From: Metallyticus violacea
Taxonomy: Eukaryota > Arthropoda > Insecta > Mantodea > Metallyticidae
Reading direction: 5' to 3'
Length of the DNA: 64,000 nucleotides
Assembly (NCBI GenBank): GCA_030762175.1
Contig: CM060846.1
Location: 181,882,541-181,946,540, forward strand
Shown here: in pieces, positions 47,402 to 59,233 of the stretch
Layout of the letters: every line of letters starts with the position of its first letter
Numbering within the stretch: the stretch's first letter is position 1
The notes under the pieces: model-generated
Told to the model about the DNA's origin: nothing
Databases searched by the model: none
Seen by the model: the letters and a program-made list of their open reading frames with translations, nothing else
Made by a program: the position numbers and the translations under genes

Positions 47402-47700
47402 TCCGTCCTGGTGGTGTAGTGGTTATCATACTTGCCTCCTAAACCCAAGATCGCGGGTTCGAACCCGGCCAGGACCGATGGATTTTTTTTCGGGGCGTAA
47501 AAATCCTAATTATGGCTTCCTTCGGAAAGGAAGTAAAGCCGTGGGTCCCGTTCATACATTTACCGCACGAAAAAGTACCTCAAGCCTGAAAGAGAGGCCT
47601 CTGAGCAAAATTTGTCGGCCGTTTCACGCCCTGAGTTGAATGGGACGCTGATGACCTGAGCTGTTAAAGAGCGTCCATAATTAAATCATTCAAAAAAAAT
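47402..47700 (+). mobile_element. SINE family A, copy 4
   Basis: Well-preserved copy with an almost intact tRNA-like head: GTCCTGG at 47,405 pairs with CCAGGAC at 47,470. It has the A box TGGTGTAGTGG and the B box GGTTCGAACCC. It is flanked by a 13-bp duplication (TCTCTTCAACTCG at 47,389-47,401 and 47,701-47,713). The head could fold like a tRNA, but the downstream body and target duplication show it is a retroposon and not a tRNA gene. Confidence 0.92.
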
Positions 47701-47701
47701 T

Positions 47702-47930
47702 CTCTTCAACTCGCCCCAAAATCTGCTTCATACTTCTTCCGGGTCTTTCCTTTTCATTAACCTCACTGTCACATAAGCTAATAGGTTAAGGAAAATTGCA
47801 CAAAAAGTTCATCCTTAACCACAAATTTTAGTAAGAAATTTTAACACGCACTGCAGTTTTGGCATTAACTTTATAACCTGCACGGTGTATATTCTTTATC
47901 CGCTCCCCCTTAATTACTGCTATTTAGGAA
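47702..47930 (+). repeat. Local duplication, unit 1
   Basis: About 230 bp repeated at 48,052-48,272 in diverged form. Shared landmarks: CTTCAACTCGC, TTAAGGAAAATTGCAC, ACCACAAATTTTA/ACCATAAATTTTA and TTAATTACTGCTA. Unit 1 carries SINE A copy 4 at its left edge. Confidence 0.75.
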
Positions 47931-48051
47931 ATGTAATTCTGCCGAGCACTGCGATAATTAAGACATACAAGAGCAACCTGTGTTGTATTAACACTTTCTG
48001 TTACACAAGTTCCTGGTGTGATTTCGTTAAATCAATATTAACTAAAACAGC

Positions 48052-48272
48052 TCTCAACTCGCTCCAAAACCCACTTCATATGTTCTTCAGGATATTTTCT
48101 TTCATTGCTAATACTCATTGTCATATACCATAGTAGATTAAGGAAAATTGCACCAACTATATCCTTCCTAACCATAAATTTTATTAAGAAAAATTTAATA
48201 CACACTACAGTTTCATGAACTTCAAAACTTGAAGGGTGTATACTTTTTATCCTCCTTTAATTACTGCTAATC
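48052..48272 (+). repeat. Local duplication, unit 2
   Basis: Partner of 47,702-47,930, offset by about 350 bp. It lacks the SINE at the equivalent position, so duplication preceded SINE insertion or only unit 1 was hit. Confidence 0.75.
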
Positions 48273-48835
48273 TCAGTTTCATGTGCACATTGCTTTGTAG
48301 ATTTCTGCGGTGAGTGCTCAAAACATTCCAAAACCATTGTCGAGGACTCGGGGCTTGTTTCTGTGCGAGGCGTCCCAGATCTGCCTGCCCTAGTGAACAT
48401 CGCATACGGTCCCATGAGCCTCAAGTTTGTCTCGAATGCGTGCAATTGTTACTCTGTTGGCGGTTCCTATCTGTATACACGTCTCTATTGCCTTTGAACT
48501 CCAACAACATTCTTGGTTTTCCAATAGCACTTCAAACCTGCTTTCCGCTGTTCTAACGATAACCTTGGCAGCGTTTTGTTACAGCAAATGTGAGTCACAT
48601 CTGTTTACAGAACATCATACGATAATATTGGTTTCATTCGTTCATTGTTAATTTACAATAAACTTGGGTTCATTTGTTCATTGCTGATTTCCTGTTACGT
48701 AGCTATGTTATCATAATGTGAGTCACATCCATTTACAGAACATCATACTACATATTACTGTTGTTTTTCGGTCCAACTTTGAAATATATGACATAAATAT
48801 CTACTGTGAAAGTGTGTATACATTTTTGGCGCCTC
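48250..48835 (-). mobile_element. Mariner-like transposon, 5' part
   Basis: The 5' end of a mariner/Tc1-type element on the minus strand. The terminal inverted repeat GAGGCGCCAAAAATGTATAC reads inward from 48,835 and is preceded by TA, the superfamily target. Inside lies a transposase N-terminus: frames at 48,257-48,530 on the minus strand read NRVTIARIRDKLEAHGTVCD, then GRSGTPRTETSP and SPQKSTKQCAHETEIS. This resembles the helix-turn-helix DNA-binding region of this transposase type. No catalytic core follows: sequence turns into unrelated duplicated DNA near 48,250. The repeat matches the end at 59,234. Confidence 0.72.
48588..48748. repeat. Tandem duplication within mariner-like 5' part
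   Basis: ATGTGAGTCACATC plus TTTACAGAACATCATAC occurs at 48,588-48,620 and again at 48,716-48,748, 128 bp apart. GTTCATT(T/C)GTTCATTG-type repeats lie between them. It is non-coding. Confidence 0.75.
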
Positions 48836-51088
48836 TATATTGGTAAAGCCCTGTAATTCCTACCAATTCCTATCAAAACTCTATGAACAAGCCCGTCACA
48901 TAACAATTAGGAACATTTTTATATGTAAACTTAACATATACTATGATTTTTTTCTCATTAAGAATTAAGTATCTTGGTACTCACCCTATATGTTATTTCA
49001 ACACGCTAAATATTTGGCCATACTGTTATATGTCCACATATGGAAAATGTTTTATTCATCAGCAGCTCTTACAAATACAACTGACGCGAAGTTTGCGGGC
49101 AAAGGCAGCGGCCAAAGTCAGTTATCAGTGGAAATGTCGCAATCTCTCAGTGCAGATATTTGTCTGCATATGTTACCTTAATTTGCTCCATGTATGAAAT
49201 TTGTTGCATACAAAATTATGCAGTAATAGTCTGTGTAATGAATATAAATCTTGTTTGAAGAATTTCTAGACTTTTGTTACACCTACCTCTCTGTTATATT
49301 TTGTTTCTTTTCAGCGATTCAGTTCTATCCGAATACTCCCTATGGTCTTCTTTGCTAACTCTTGCTATAGGCGTGATAGTTTTCGATGCTCGGAATTGCT
49401 TGTAGCGACCAGGGTACCCACTGGCCGCTGGAAGTGACCCAGGCGTTGTGTTGGCGCTTTCATAATACTATTTGCTATTATACTCATTCTTTTTATTTCA
49501 GCTATAGCTTATAAACCTTTTAAATTACGGTTACAGGGTAACTAATTCGAACATAGCGGGACTCAATATAGTGGAAACAATGCTGGTGTGTAGAGATCGG
49601 GTGATGTCTTTTGACTATCCAAGAGCAGCATGGCGGGCGGCATACCAATCTTTGCAGATGGAAGTGATAATACAAGAATCTGCTGCCTGATTTGATTCCA
49701 CTCAATTCCATTTTGTGCTCTGGTCATTATTGCCTTCAACTTAACTTTACTGCTTGAGAATCTGTTACAGTCGTATATTTATCAAGGCTTCGTGATAACA
49801 AGGTGCTTTTCATTTCCAGTACGTCAACTCCATATGTAAATCAGTAAGCTACAGGAACAAGCTCTTGATAAGAGCTGTTCAGGAATTTCGGAAAAAAAAA
49901 CTTACGAAATATCAGGATTTAAACATGAAGTGCATAACTTTACCACATTGCTGATAGGATTATTTTGCATGAACCCTGTGTAGTATTGATCAGTGCTTAT
50001 AAAAATAAAATCTAGCAAGAGAATGTTGCGTCCGTTGGATACACCGTGAGATTCCTGGATATGACATTTTATATTTTTTTCGGGAGATAATCCAAAAGCA
50101 CACACACCTTTGTCCCCCCCCCCTATTTTTCTCACTGTTGGCGCCCACAGTGGTCATTTTGCTTCCTTCTCCTTAGAGCGCTTATATATTTTGCGGCCCC
50201 TTAACCCTGCATCGGTGTAGTATTTACTTTTTTGGTGGAATGTTGAATGAATAAAATTCCCGCAGGACGGCAAGATAAGGCACGTGTTAAAGCACCTGTG
50301 AAAGTGCAAGAATGTTAACCTTCTTAAAGGAAAAGTAGGTAGCGCTTAAGAACAGATGTAATACCCAAGCATCAATGACCACTTTAGCTGCCATTTTTGC
50401 AATGCTGACATGTGCAACGGTACGCAACGACACACAACTCTTGGTAGTGAAGTCTGGAGTTTAATTTAAAGTCTTTCTAAACATTACATTTTACACATAT
50501 TCAATACGAGTACTATTCCTCGCAGCACAATGCTGGGTTTATCAACCAGTTGCATCGTACTGTAAACTTACTGCTAATACTTCAGTCTTTTCCGACTATC
50601 TGATATCAAAATTGATATCTACCCTGCACAGTTCAAATCCACTGATAATTTATTAAGAGAAGGATCAATCATTGCTACACAATTTGTTTTGGTTGATAAA
50701 TAACATATTGAAAATTATTTTATATCTGCTGCTTTATTGTATTTGATTATTCAAAAAAACTCAAACATACAATAATTGTAATCAGTTCAATACTTCATTT
50801 TGTGGCTATTCGTTGTTTACATTTAACAAATTTATAATGATACATATTTAAGAGCCATGGGTGAACGCATGTTCATTCCAACATTTTTAGGTTTACTATA
50901 ATATAGCAGATAGTGTCTCGTCTCCAGTGTAAGTCTTTGTATTTTAAGTGAGAAACCATGTTATTTTTCGCCAGATCCTCTATGTTTTTGTAGGTCTTAT
51001 TAGTTCAAATTTGTTCTGGTATTGCTTATAGATATAATATACTGTATAACATTTATTATATATGGCTCAAATAGGCAATTATCTGTTT

Positions 51089-51129
<41 letters not shown>

Positions 51130-51480
51130 GCTTTTAAAATAATGACATTATGTTACATTGCTTGCCTAAACACAGGACTGTGTTAACTTTATACTTACAT
51201 GTCTATATATTGGGCTTGCAGGCAGAACTATAAAGTTGTAGGATGATTTTGATTACATACGCTAAACTAAAATATTGCGCATTAAGATTATTGGTTTTTG
51301 TGACGATGTACTTTGATTGCACAAGCTCCTGTTGATTGGTTGTTTGGTTAGTTGGCTGGTTGATTGATTACCTGTACAATTCAGATTGCAAGTTTATATC
51401 TCTTGAGGGGCACCTTACTGTGTTGCCTACTTCTTTTTATTTTATATTTGAGTTATTGAGACTTCCATATTTTTAGTTGT
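48836..51480. other. No recognised gene
   Basis: AT-rich, with frames of 84 codons or less. A (TA)n run lies at 51,091-51,127. Nothing supported. Confidence 0.5.
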
Positions 51481-51559
51481 TACATTTAACTCCAGTTCAC
51501 CCCGGTCGATAATGGCTTCTCCTAACTCCTCCTGACCGTTAGCTGATCCATTGTTCAGT

Positions 51560-52170
51560 TCGTGGCACAGTTCTCGAAACTAACCTGTCCTTCTTGTTTA
51601 CCCCGAGGGCTCTTTTCCTCTGAATCGTCACAAATATTGCTAATGGTCTCTATTTGCTGGATATTTTTTCGCAGTCCGCGAGCTTTGTATCTTACTTCCC
51701 TTCTAATTCTCTTCTATCATTAACTAATTTTCGATCTAACTCTTTGTAACATTTGGTAAATTCTTTTATAGCATTAAGCACTTTACCCTAATTTTTGGCA
51801 AGTTTTTTTCGACTACCATTAATTCTCTCTTTAACTCTTCTTGCTTACTAATGAATTTCTCTTCCAATTCTTGTACTTCCTTTCTATTATTTGTCACTTC
51901 TCCCTTTAAATCTCCAAACTTTTCTTGGAATTTCCCATCTAATTTTTCGCATTTTCCACCTAATGTCCCAAATTTTGTATTCATCTCACTCATCCATTGG
52001 ACCACCTTTAATGCTAGGTTAATTTCCTCTATGCTACTACCCTGTTTTACTTCGTGTGGTTCCGGGGTTCGTATCCGACCCTCATCTATCTCTCCTACCA
52101 CGTTTTCAATTTCGTTCCTATCTGTCATTTTAAATATATTCCGTTCCTTAATAACATTATTCAATTTGAA
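51560..52170 (-). pseudogene. Gag-like coiled-coil remnant of a second LTR element
   Basis: An open frame of about 130 codons (52,164-51,766) with a predicted coiled coil: KCEKLDGKFQEKFGDLKGEV, then KEVQELEEKF and KQEELKRELM. Similar Lys/Glu-rich sequence continues in other frames to about 51,560. The style resembles the coiled-coil half of the gag at 18.8-20.9 kb but the sequence is different. No capsid domain or pol is visible. Assignment to a retrotransposon is an inference from this resemblance and from the GC-rich leader-like DNA upstream. Confidence 0.5.
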
Positions 52171-52304
52171 ATTTCTAATCTCACTTCTACATAATATAAG
52201 TTCTAATTGTATTCCCTTATACCAGTAAAATTAATGTTCTTTTTGCTCTTCATTCTCTAAACCAAAATCTAAGTTTCCTAGCTCCTCAGAGAGGAATGAA
52301 TGGA

Positions 52305-52577
52305 TGGTGTTCAATGCCCGTTTTTGCTACAGAATCACCACAGGCGATGAACACTGGTAATACATGAAATGAAATGATATATTGGGAAAGGATTTATTTT
52401 TAAGGAAGGAAACGTTCCAGGCCTAAGTTTAGGGTACCTCCCCGGCATCTGCCATTTATGAGGACTGAGGAAAACCTGGAAAAATCCTCAGTCAGGGAGG
52501 ACGGTCCTGGCGGGATTCGGACCCAGACTTCCCGCTCACGAGTCCGAGGTTTAACGACCTCGGCCACCAGTGGCGGT
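52305..52577 (-). mobile_element. SINE family B, copy 5
   Basis: Minus-strand copy. The 3' end comes first (GTTCAATGCCCGTTTTTGCTA), then the body (GTTCCAGGCCTAAGTTTAGG, CCATTTATGAGGACTGAGG) and the head with CGGGATTCGGACCC (B box) and CTCGGCCACC (A-box region). It is inserted upstream of the gag-like remnant. Confidence 0.85.
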
Positions 52578-53260
52578 TCCTCAGAGAGGTATCAACCTGC
52601 ACATCTATATTATACTCTTCCTTTGTGGCTTCTCCCAGACAATTACACAGTGACTATCAACCAAAATACGTCTAAATCTACTAAACATTTTCAAAATAAT
52701 AAACTACAGTTGCCCTGTATACAATAAAAATTGTTTCCCTCTACCTTTCGTAGTCTTGAAAAGTTGGTGGTCGGGATGTCCTTCAGTGACGTTGCAGTGT
52801 TCAGCTCCGGTCCCTGCGGTCTGCTACAAATCCGCGCCAGGTTCAGACCTTAGCAGCGTTGTCCTTTGGTGGATTTGATGCCCAGCGTCGCAGTGATCTT
52901 CCTTCGGCTCGGCTCAACTTCTCACCTCCAATGGCGTTGTATAACTTCGGACGTCTCCCGTGACCCAGCGGCGTCGAGGCCTCGTTTTCGGTTTCGCTAA
53001 TTTATAAATGGATTGTTGGAGGCAGGTGTTTATTATTGGTCCCACTTTGGGCGTCAGTTGGATACTGGATTGTTGGTAGGGGATGAGAATTGGGCTGTAT
53101 GGTTGCTGCGGTAAATAATTTGAACCCGCTGATCTCAGATTAACCACGGCTGCTACAGACCACCCCACTCATCTGCAGTGAAACTCTTTCGAGGGCGTTT
53201 CGCTGGATTTTGGCGGCTGTGAACCAGCCGGAACTGACCGAACGGGATTCCGATGCAAAA
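52578..53260 (-). other. Possible leader of the second LTR element
   Basis: GC-rich compared with its surroundings and non-coding. In position and texture it resembles the leader between primer-binding site and gag in the 13.7-22.2 kb element. I could not find a matching LTR or a convincing primer-binding site. Confidence 0.35.
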
Positions 53261-54189
53261 GGTAAGGAAAAGTAAAGCTTCGTAATTTAGTTGCTGATAG
53301 CGTTTATTCTCCTTAACATGAATATTCGGTCAAACTACGTTTCACGTAGAATCACAGGCAAGATAATCTTGAGAAATACTTAAGTTTATTGCATTAACCA
53401 AATAGTGCAGAGTGCGAAGATATTGTTAATTCAGTAGAATTCTTAATGCAGCTCCATAATGTATATCGGCAATTACAGTGGTAACGGACACTCAAACTTC
53501 GTTGTCATTGGAACTGGTACTTGGTGCTTAGGCCGCTCTTCCGCTGATCATCTTCGGCAGTCACTCGTATCTGGGCCCGGAAACTTCTGAGACTGCCACA
53601 TTTTTCTGAAAAATCAATCCCGTTTATACACAGTACAAAATGACTCTATCCATGGGCAAAGGCCCGAAATACTCCCTCCAATTTTCTGTTAGCGTCACTT
53701 ATAGGTCAGTGCTTATCTCACAGAATTTCATTTCTATTCGCTAGACAATTTTGGTCCAGCCAATTGCTTCGCTATTAGTCAATAAGATGAATTTCAACAG
53801 ATTTCATATGTTACTGTCAATGACTCTTTCACTCGGATATCTGCAACTTTGCCACCAAACAGGCCGGTGTCTCGCCCGAGGCAGGGGCATTTCCAACCCT
53901 AACTGCATTCCAGAAGGGATTAATTTGGCATTGTCTCACTTTTTGCAACGTCTTTCTGTAAAGACGTGAGGTTATTTTTTTTTAATTTGCTTTATATTAC
54001 TACATGTTATTTCTTAAATATTACCTAAAATTACACATTATGAACGCATTTAAACAATATACATTCTTAATTCTATAAATACGAGTTATTTCATTGAAGT
54101 TCCTTCACTGAAAAAAATGCACAACATACTTGCATTTAATTATTAAGTTGCTGATTTTAAAATCAAAAATATTAATTATTTCAATTGCT
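53261..54189. other. No recognised gene
   Basis: Short frames only. Nothing supported. Confidence 0.5.
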
Positions 54190-54360
54190 CTGTAATCGAC
54201 CGGGAGCCAGGAACAGCTTCACACCATAGCCTGGGTGACACGAAGAAACCACGAAAAATGCAAGTTATTTATGGTTGGCTAAAGGGAAATTGAACCTGGA
54301 ACCTCCCGAATTTGTATCTCAAGCATTACCGCCTAACCCACTGTACTTGGTTACTAATTG
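54190..54360 (-). mobile_element. SINE family C, copy 2, partial
   Basis: On the minus strand: CAGTGGGTTAGGCGGTAATGC (A-box region) and GGTTCCAGGTTCAATTTCCC (B box), as in the head at 43,365. It ends near a CTGGCTCCCGG stretch. The copy is diverged and partial. Confidence 0.6.
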
Positions 54361-54633
54361 AACCGTGTCCTTATGCATTTGATATCTGCTGAAGCTCCAT
54401 ACAGAAGAGCATGGATTCAAATCTCTTCGTGAGAACGCAGTGCTTTTCAGCTACATATTGAATAGAAAATTCTAAGGTTGAAAAATTAGTGATCTATGTT
54501 TATGTATATCAAAATTGCAGTAGGTGAAATATTCTTGAACTACAACTTTTTACTTAAACAGTCGGTTTTTACATTCTCCTCGCTAGTGTGTAAAGATGCG
54601 TTCTTTAAGTTAATGTGTGGACATACTATTGTA

Positions 54634-54678
<45 letters not shown>

Positions 54679-55788
54679 ACAAATAATCTGTTATTTTTTT
54701 AAAGTAATTGCAAAAATAAGAAAAATATTAAGGGTTGAAGCCATCTCACGTTTCCGCGTCTGATGCTAATATGATTATCTCGGCTTCCGAGTTTCACTGC
54801 ATCTTAGCAATAAAATTTCTTTATTACGTTTCGCACATGCTATGTTGCTCTTCTCCAGAGCATATTCGGATCGGAGAAAACGGTTGTCCTGTTGTCTTAT
54901 ACTGTCTAATGTGGTGCCCCTCCCATTTTCAACTGATTATTTCCATATTGGCTAACAGAGCATGTTTTCAAAACATACTTTCAAACGTTATTTAATTAGG
55001 AATCAACATCCCTGATATTATATATATATTGTAAATATTTAAATTACTTCCTTAATATTTTATTAGTAAAATGTTAGACTCGTATTAAAAGTACGATTTC
55101 GTAGAATTGCACATGGTATTTGATTCAAATGTTTTATTACATCGGATCTATCTGACGGGTGCAGCATATATGTTCTGAATTAATGGGGTTTATGATAATT
55201 TTCCACGTTCACTTGGAACCTGATGTACTCCAGGAATAACTGGGGATCCGAAAGATCCATTACATAATAATTGCGGTAATTTGGATTCGTTTTTTTTTTT
55301 TTTTTTTTTTTTAGAATATCCTGATATTATGCCTATTCATTAATTCTGCAACTTTTTAACATTAGTGATGTACTAAAGGTCGGCATAGCAATATCGTTTC
55401 TTAAAAAAAAAAAAAAACATCCCTTCTAATGCCTTTCCTTTTGTTTGGTGGTTTTTCTGAGGTTAGTTAATGGGTGTGCATCGTAAATGTAGCATCGGTA
55501 TATTGGAAGTCTACTCACAGTGACAGATTTTAAACGGCACTTGTCATCCCCAGTAATACAAAGAATGGTTATTTACAATCTTATGAACAGGGCAAAAGGT
55601 AAATTTTATTCTAATATGTTAGACAGAAAATTACAAACATTACTGCTATGTAATGGTTAAACATTGTTTATGATCATAAAGCCTATCAAACGATAGGAAT
55701 GAACATAGTACCAATAAAAAAAAAATAATTTCGGAACATTTTATAAAATTAGGCACAAATTATAGACGTAATGCTGCGGCCTCACAGT
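54361..55788. other. No recognised gene; (TA)n and poly-T
   Basis: A (TA)n run at 54,636-54,675 creates a Tyr/Ile-repeat frame, and poly-T lies at 55,290-55,312. Nothing else supported. Confidence 0.5.
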
Positions 55789-55789
55789 A

Positions 55790-55970
55790 TTCCTGTAGTA
55801 TATAAAATCCCACGTGACTGTGGAAAATCGTACATAAGACAGGCAAGACGGTCCACCAGAAATTCAGAACGCATACGCTGCATCCGACTGAACCACAAAT
55901 AGCTGTAGCAGAACACTTGTTCCAGACCAAACACCATATGCAAATTGACAAGGCGCCATTTTAGTGTTAG
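55790..55970 (+). pseudogene. Penelope-like element GIY-YIG remnant
   Basis: The plus strand reads VVYKIPRDCGKSYIRQARRS, and in another frame IAVAEHLFQTKHHMQIDKAP. This matches the order VYKIxCxxCxxxYIGQTxR ... AVAEHxxxTxH seen in the GIY-YIG endonuclease of Penelope-like retroelements. It has one frameshift or stop pair between the halves, and the Gly of YIGQT is changed to Arg. Only this C-terminal stretch is recognisable. Confidence 0.6.
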
Positions 55971-56181
55971 TCAACTCATTACTGTAGAATTATTAGGATG
56001 CAATTGAAAATACATAAAAACATAAACAACATATACAGGCATTCCGGTTTCTTAGTAAATAATATTTGCAAGCCTCTCTTGAGAGACACTCCATTGGTTA
56101 ATGCAGAAGCAAATGAAAATTCGTAATTAAAATGTGAAGAACGCCACATTAGCGAGTATTAGGCAACCGGAAATCTACATT

Positions 56182-56470
56182 TTGTTGATGTGTTTTATTT
56201 AAGGACGCTCTTTAACATCTCAAGTCATTCGTGTCTCATTTAAATCGGCGTGAAACGGCCAATAAATTTTGCTCAGAGGCCTCTTCTTTCAGGCTTGAGG
56301 TATTTTTTCGTGCCTTAAACCTACGACACGGGACCCACAGCTTTACCTCCCTTCCGAAGGAGGCCATACTGTTACGCATGAAAAGATTCATCGACCCTTG
56401 CCGGGAGTGAATCCGTGATCTTGGGCCTACGAGGAAAGTATGGCTACAACTAGACCACCAGGACCGACTA
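56182..56470 (-). mobile_element. SINE family A, copy 5
   Basis: Minus-strand copy with a mutated head. The flanks CGGAAATCTACATT (56,168-56,181) and CGGGAGATCTACATT (56,471-56,485) form an imperfect target duplication. GC-rich body motifs match the other copies. Confidence 0.85.
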
Positions 56471-56485
56471 CGGGAGATCTACATT

Positions 56486-58421
56486 GAGCCTAAACATACC
56501 AAGTACAACTGTGTGCAAGTTTTTTCAAAACGTTATATTAGTGTATATAGCATAAATAGTGTTGTATATGGCGCATATTATTTTAAGCAGGAAAGTGACG
56601 TACCTAACAATTTAAAATAAATCGCTTTTAAACAAACACCAACTAAAAACGTGCAAAATCAAACCAGAATACAAACCGTAAATACAACGCATTAGAAACA
56701 AACTGGCATAAAACGGCAACTATCTGTTCTCGGCCGCAGAAATTAACTCCAGCTGTATCGGCCATTGTATGAAAACAATTATTTTTAAACATTTACAATC
56801 AAATTGTAATTTTAATGCTAATAGTGTAGTCCAAAAACCGGACCGCATTGTATCGTCATTGGATATTTATTTTTGTTAATTAAAACATATTGCCAACCTA
56901 TTATTTCTCACACCAGAATAAGCTCTTAGGAAGCACGGCCTGGGATATACGAAACGATATCAAGAATTTTTATTTCAAACGTGGGGCGAAACCCGAAAGC
57001 TGTATAATTATACAGGCGAGGGTTTTCAAATAGCCATATTATGTATTCGTGCAGGTAAAAGACCATATTGTTTTACTTTTTTTCTGTATACCAAAACATT
57101 TTCTCTGTAAATGTAGCCGTATTCTATAAATATTTCCTACATTGAAGGAAATTAATTTTTGTTTAATAATGGGATGAGATAAGTTTGATATTAGAGCTAG
57201 TGCATGATTGATTGCAACAGGAAAAATAGCAGTCACTGACGTGGTTTCTATGTTCCCGCGATACATTTAGTATTGGAAATAGCACTGATAGTCTAGAAAC
57301 CTGTAGTCACTTTCTTATTTGAATTGTATATCAAACACTATAAAGCTCAGAAACCAAACCTTATCTCTGTCCAGAAATTTGCAGTTAAAGTACAGTTCGT
57401 AAGCCCATTTTAGTCTGCAGTTAAACAATGAGTTCTACAAACGAAAGAAACCATATATAGAGTTTTACATATTTCAGTTTGAACATCTGTTTGATAAAAT
57501 ATTAGACCTACCAACGAGTACTAGGAATCTCCATTTCATTCTATGAATAACTTTAGTAAAAGATACATGTAATGGCAATAAATTGCAGTTGGTAGCATAA
57601 GACAGAGTTGAAAAGTAATGTTACTGAATTTTAACAAAAATTAACAACAAGTTCTGCATGCACATCCTTTGTAAAACTGATAAATGGAAAAAAAAAGAAA
57701 AAAAAAGAAAAAAATATGATTTCAAACTCTGGTTTAACTATAGCTGAAAAATAAAAATGTAACCATATTGAAAATATCATTAAATATTAATAGCCATTAT
57801 CTTTCTTATATAGAGAGACATTTCTAAATTTTACAGTGCTATTTGGTAGTTACTCAAAAGTGAGATTAAAAGTAAAAGCTCTTTCACATCCTGACAGATA
57901 TCCTGATACAGGATATAATATTCTTTTTACAACAGCAAAAGTAAAAACAAAGTTAACTAGTTTAGCGGAGAGCCAATAACCGACGAAACTAGAGTCTTGC
58001 TAAAGTAGTAGCCGCTGACTAAAGAATGAAAACATCAAGTTTAAATTAAACAGTGAGTAGAGAATGAACGTATTTTGTAAATGTGTGAATACATTAACAA
58101 ATAAAATATCATTCACTATACATTGATTGCTTTCATTTGGGCAAACATTATTATCAACAATGTTATTGGAGTACGAGATCAGGAGATAAATTGTTTGTTC
58201 GAAATTGCATAAGTAAATTTTTTAAAATTATTGCAAAAGAGTCGACAGTGAGTCTTAAAATGTGAATATATAAATATATATGTAACTTGAAAATATTTTG
58301 TTAGAACTTTAGCATTTGCAGAATGTATTGATGTTTTTAAGGTAACCGTAGAGTGATGGATATTCAATCATTAAATCTTGCATTTATGCTTCCGAAGTGG
58401 CATTCTCGCAGCAAACAGAGT
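56486..58421. other. No recognised gene
   Basis: AT-rich, frames of 75 codons or less. A short A-rich GAAAAAAA-type run lies at 57,687-57,713. Confidence 0.5.
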
Positions 58422-58560
58422 GTAATTCAATCTGCATAATGAGGAATTGTCAAGGGAACTTGCGACACGAAAAATCCATGGAATAGATACAGATCTGTAA
58501 TGAGTGAGCAGGCAGCTGACGGCATGATTCGCCTACTGATGCTTCGCCACTCTACATCGC
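58422..58560 (+). repeat. Dispersed repeat R, copy 1
   Basis: About 140 bp also present at 62,274-62,405, including TAATTCAATCTGC, TAATGAG, AATTGTC, AATGAGTGAGCA, GCAGCTAA/GCAGCTGA and TTGATGCTTCGCCACT-like words. It has no terminal repeats and no coding family. Confidence 0.7.
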
Positions 58561-59233
58561 TTCAGTTATCACCGTTTTCAGCTACTACAAGCCGCATAGT
58601 GAAATGTTCGTAGGCACAAAGCTCATACAAACGTTTTCAATTAGCACAGACTAAATTACAGTCTTCATGTCTTATTATATATCAATATTCATTAACATGA
58701 AACATCGTTTTCGTGCTAAATGTCAAAGAAACAAATTGGAACGTCTTTAATACAGTCATAGTGGAAACGAGTGACGTTTCTTCCAAATGCACCCCGAAGT
58801 TAATTCACTAAAGGAATCACCTAATCATAAACATAGATTGAAAAGCCAGCAGAACTAATTTAAGTCTTTGTAGCTTTTATATGTTTTCCTCTTAGATTAA
58901 TAAATCAGCAGCCTATATGCTTACCTACAATTAATAACGCATTACCGTTAAGCACTTATGTATATTTACTTTTGCTCAATAAGTAGAGTGATGTTTCCAA
59001 TGTTCTTCGGTAGTAATTACATTACAGTAATAATAAAGTATTGTCTAAACATCCTTTTTTGTATCTGACGTTAATAATTTACATAATGTTTTAACTATAT
59101 TGTAACATTCAAAAAGTTCAACAAACCACCGACTTGGCACAACACTGAATTTTTCTTTGGAGAACAAAGTAATGTCTTTAGAAAATCTAAGATTTTATTT
59201 GTAAAATTAATGAATGAAATTTAAATAAATATA
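58561..59233. other. No recognised gene
   Basis: AT-rich spacer up to the TA that flanks the mariner-like end. Confidence 0.5.

Noticed and set aside
47402..47477. Genuine tRNA gene
   Set aside because: The head has A and B boxes and acceptor pairing, but it continues into the SINE A body and is flanked by a target duplication. The same holds at 62,796.
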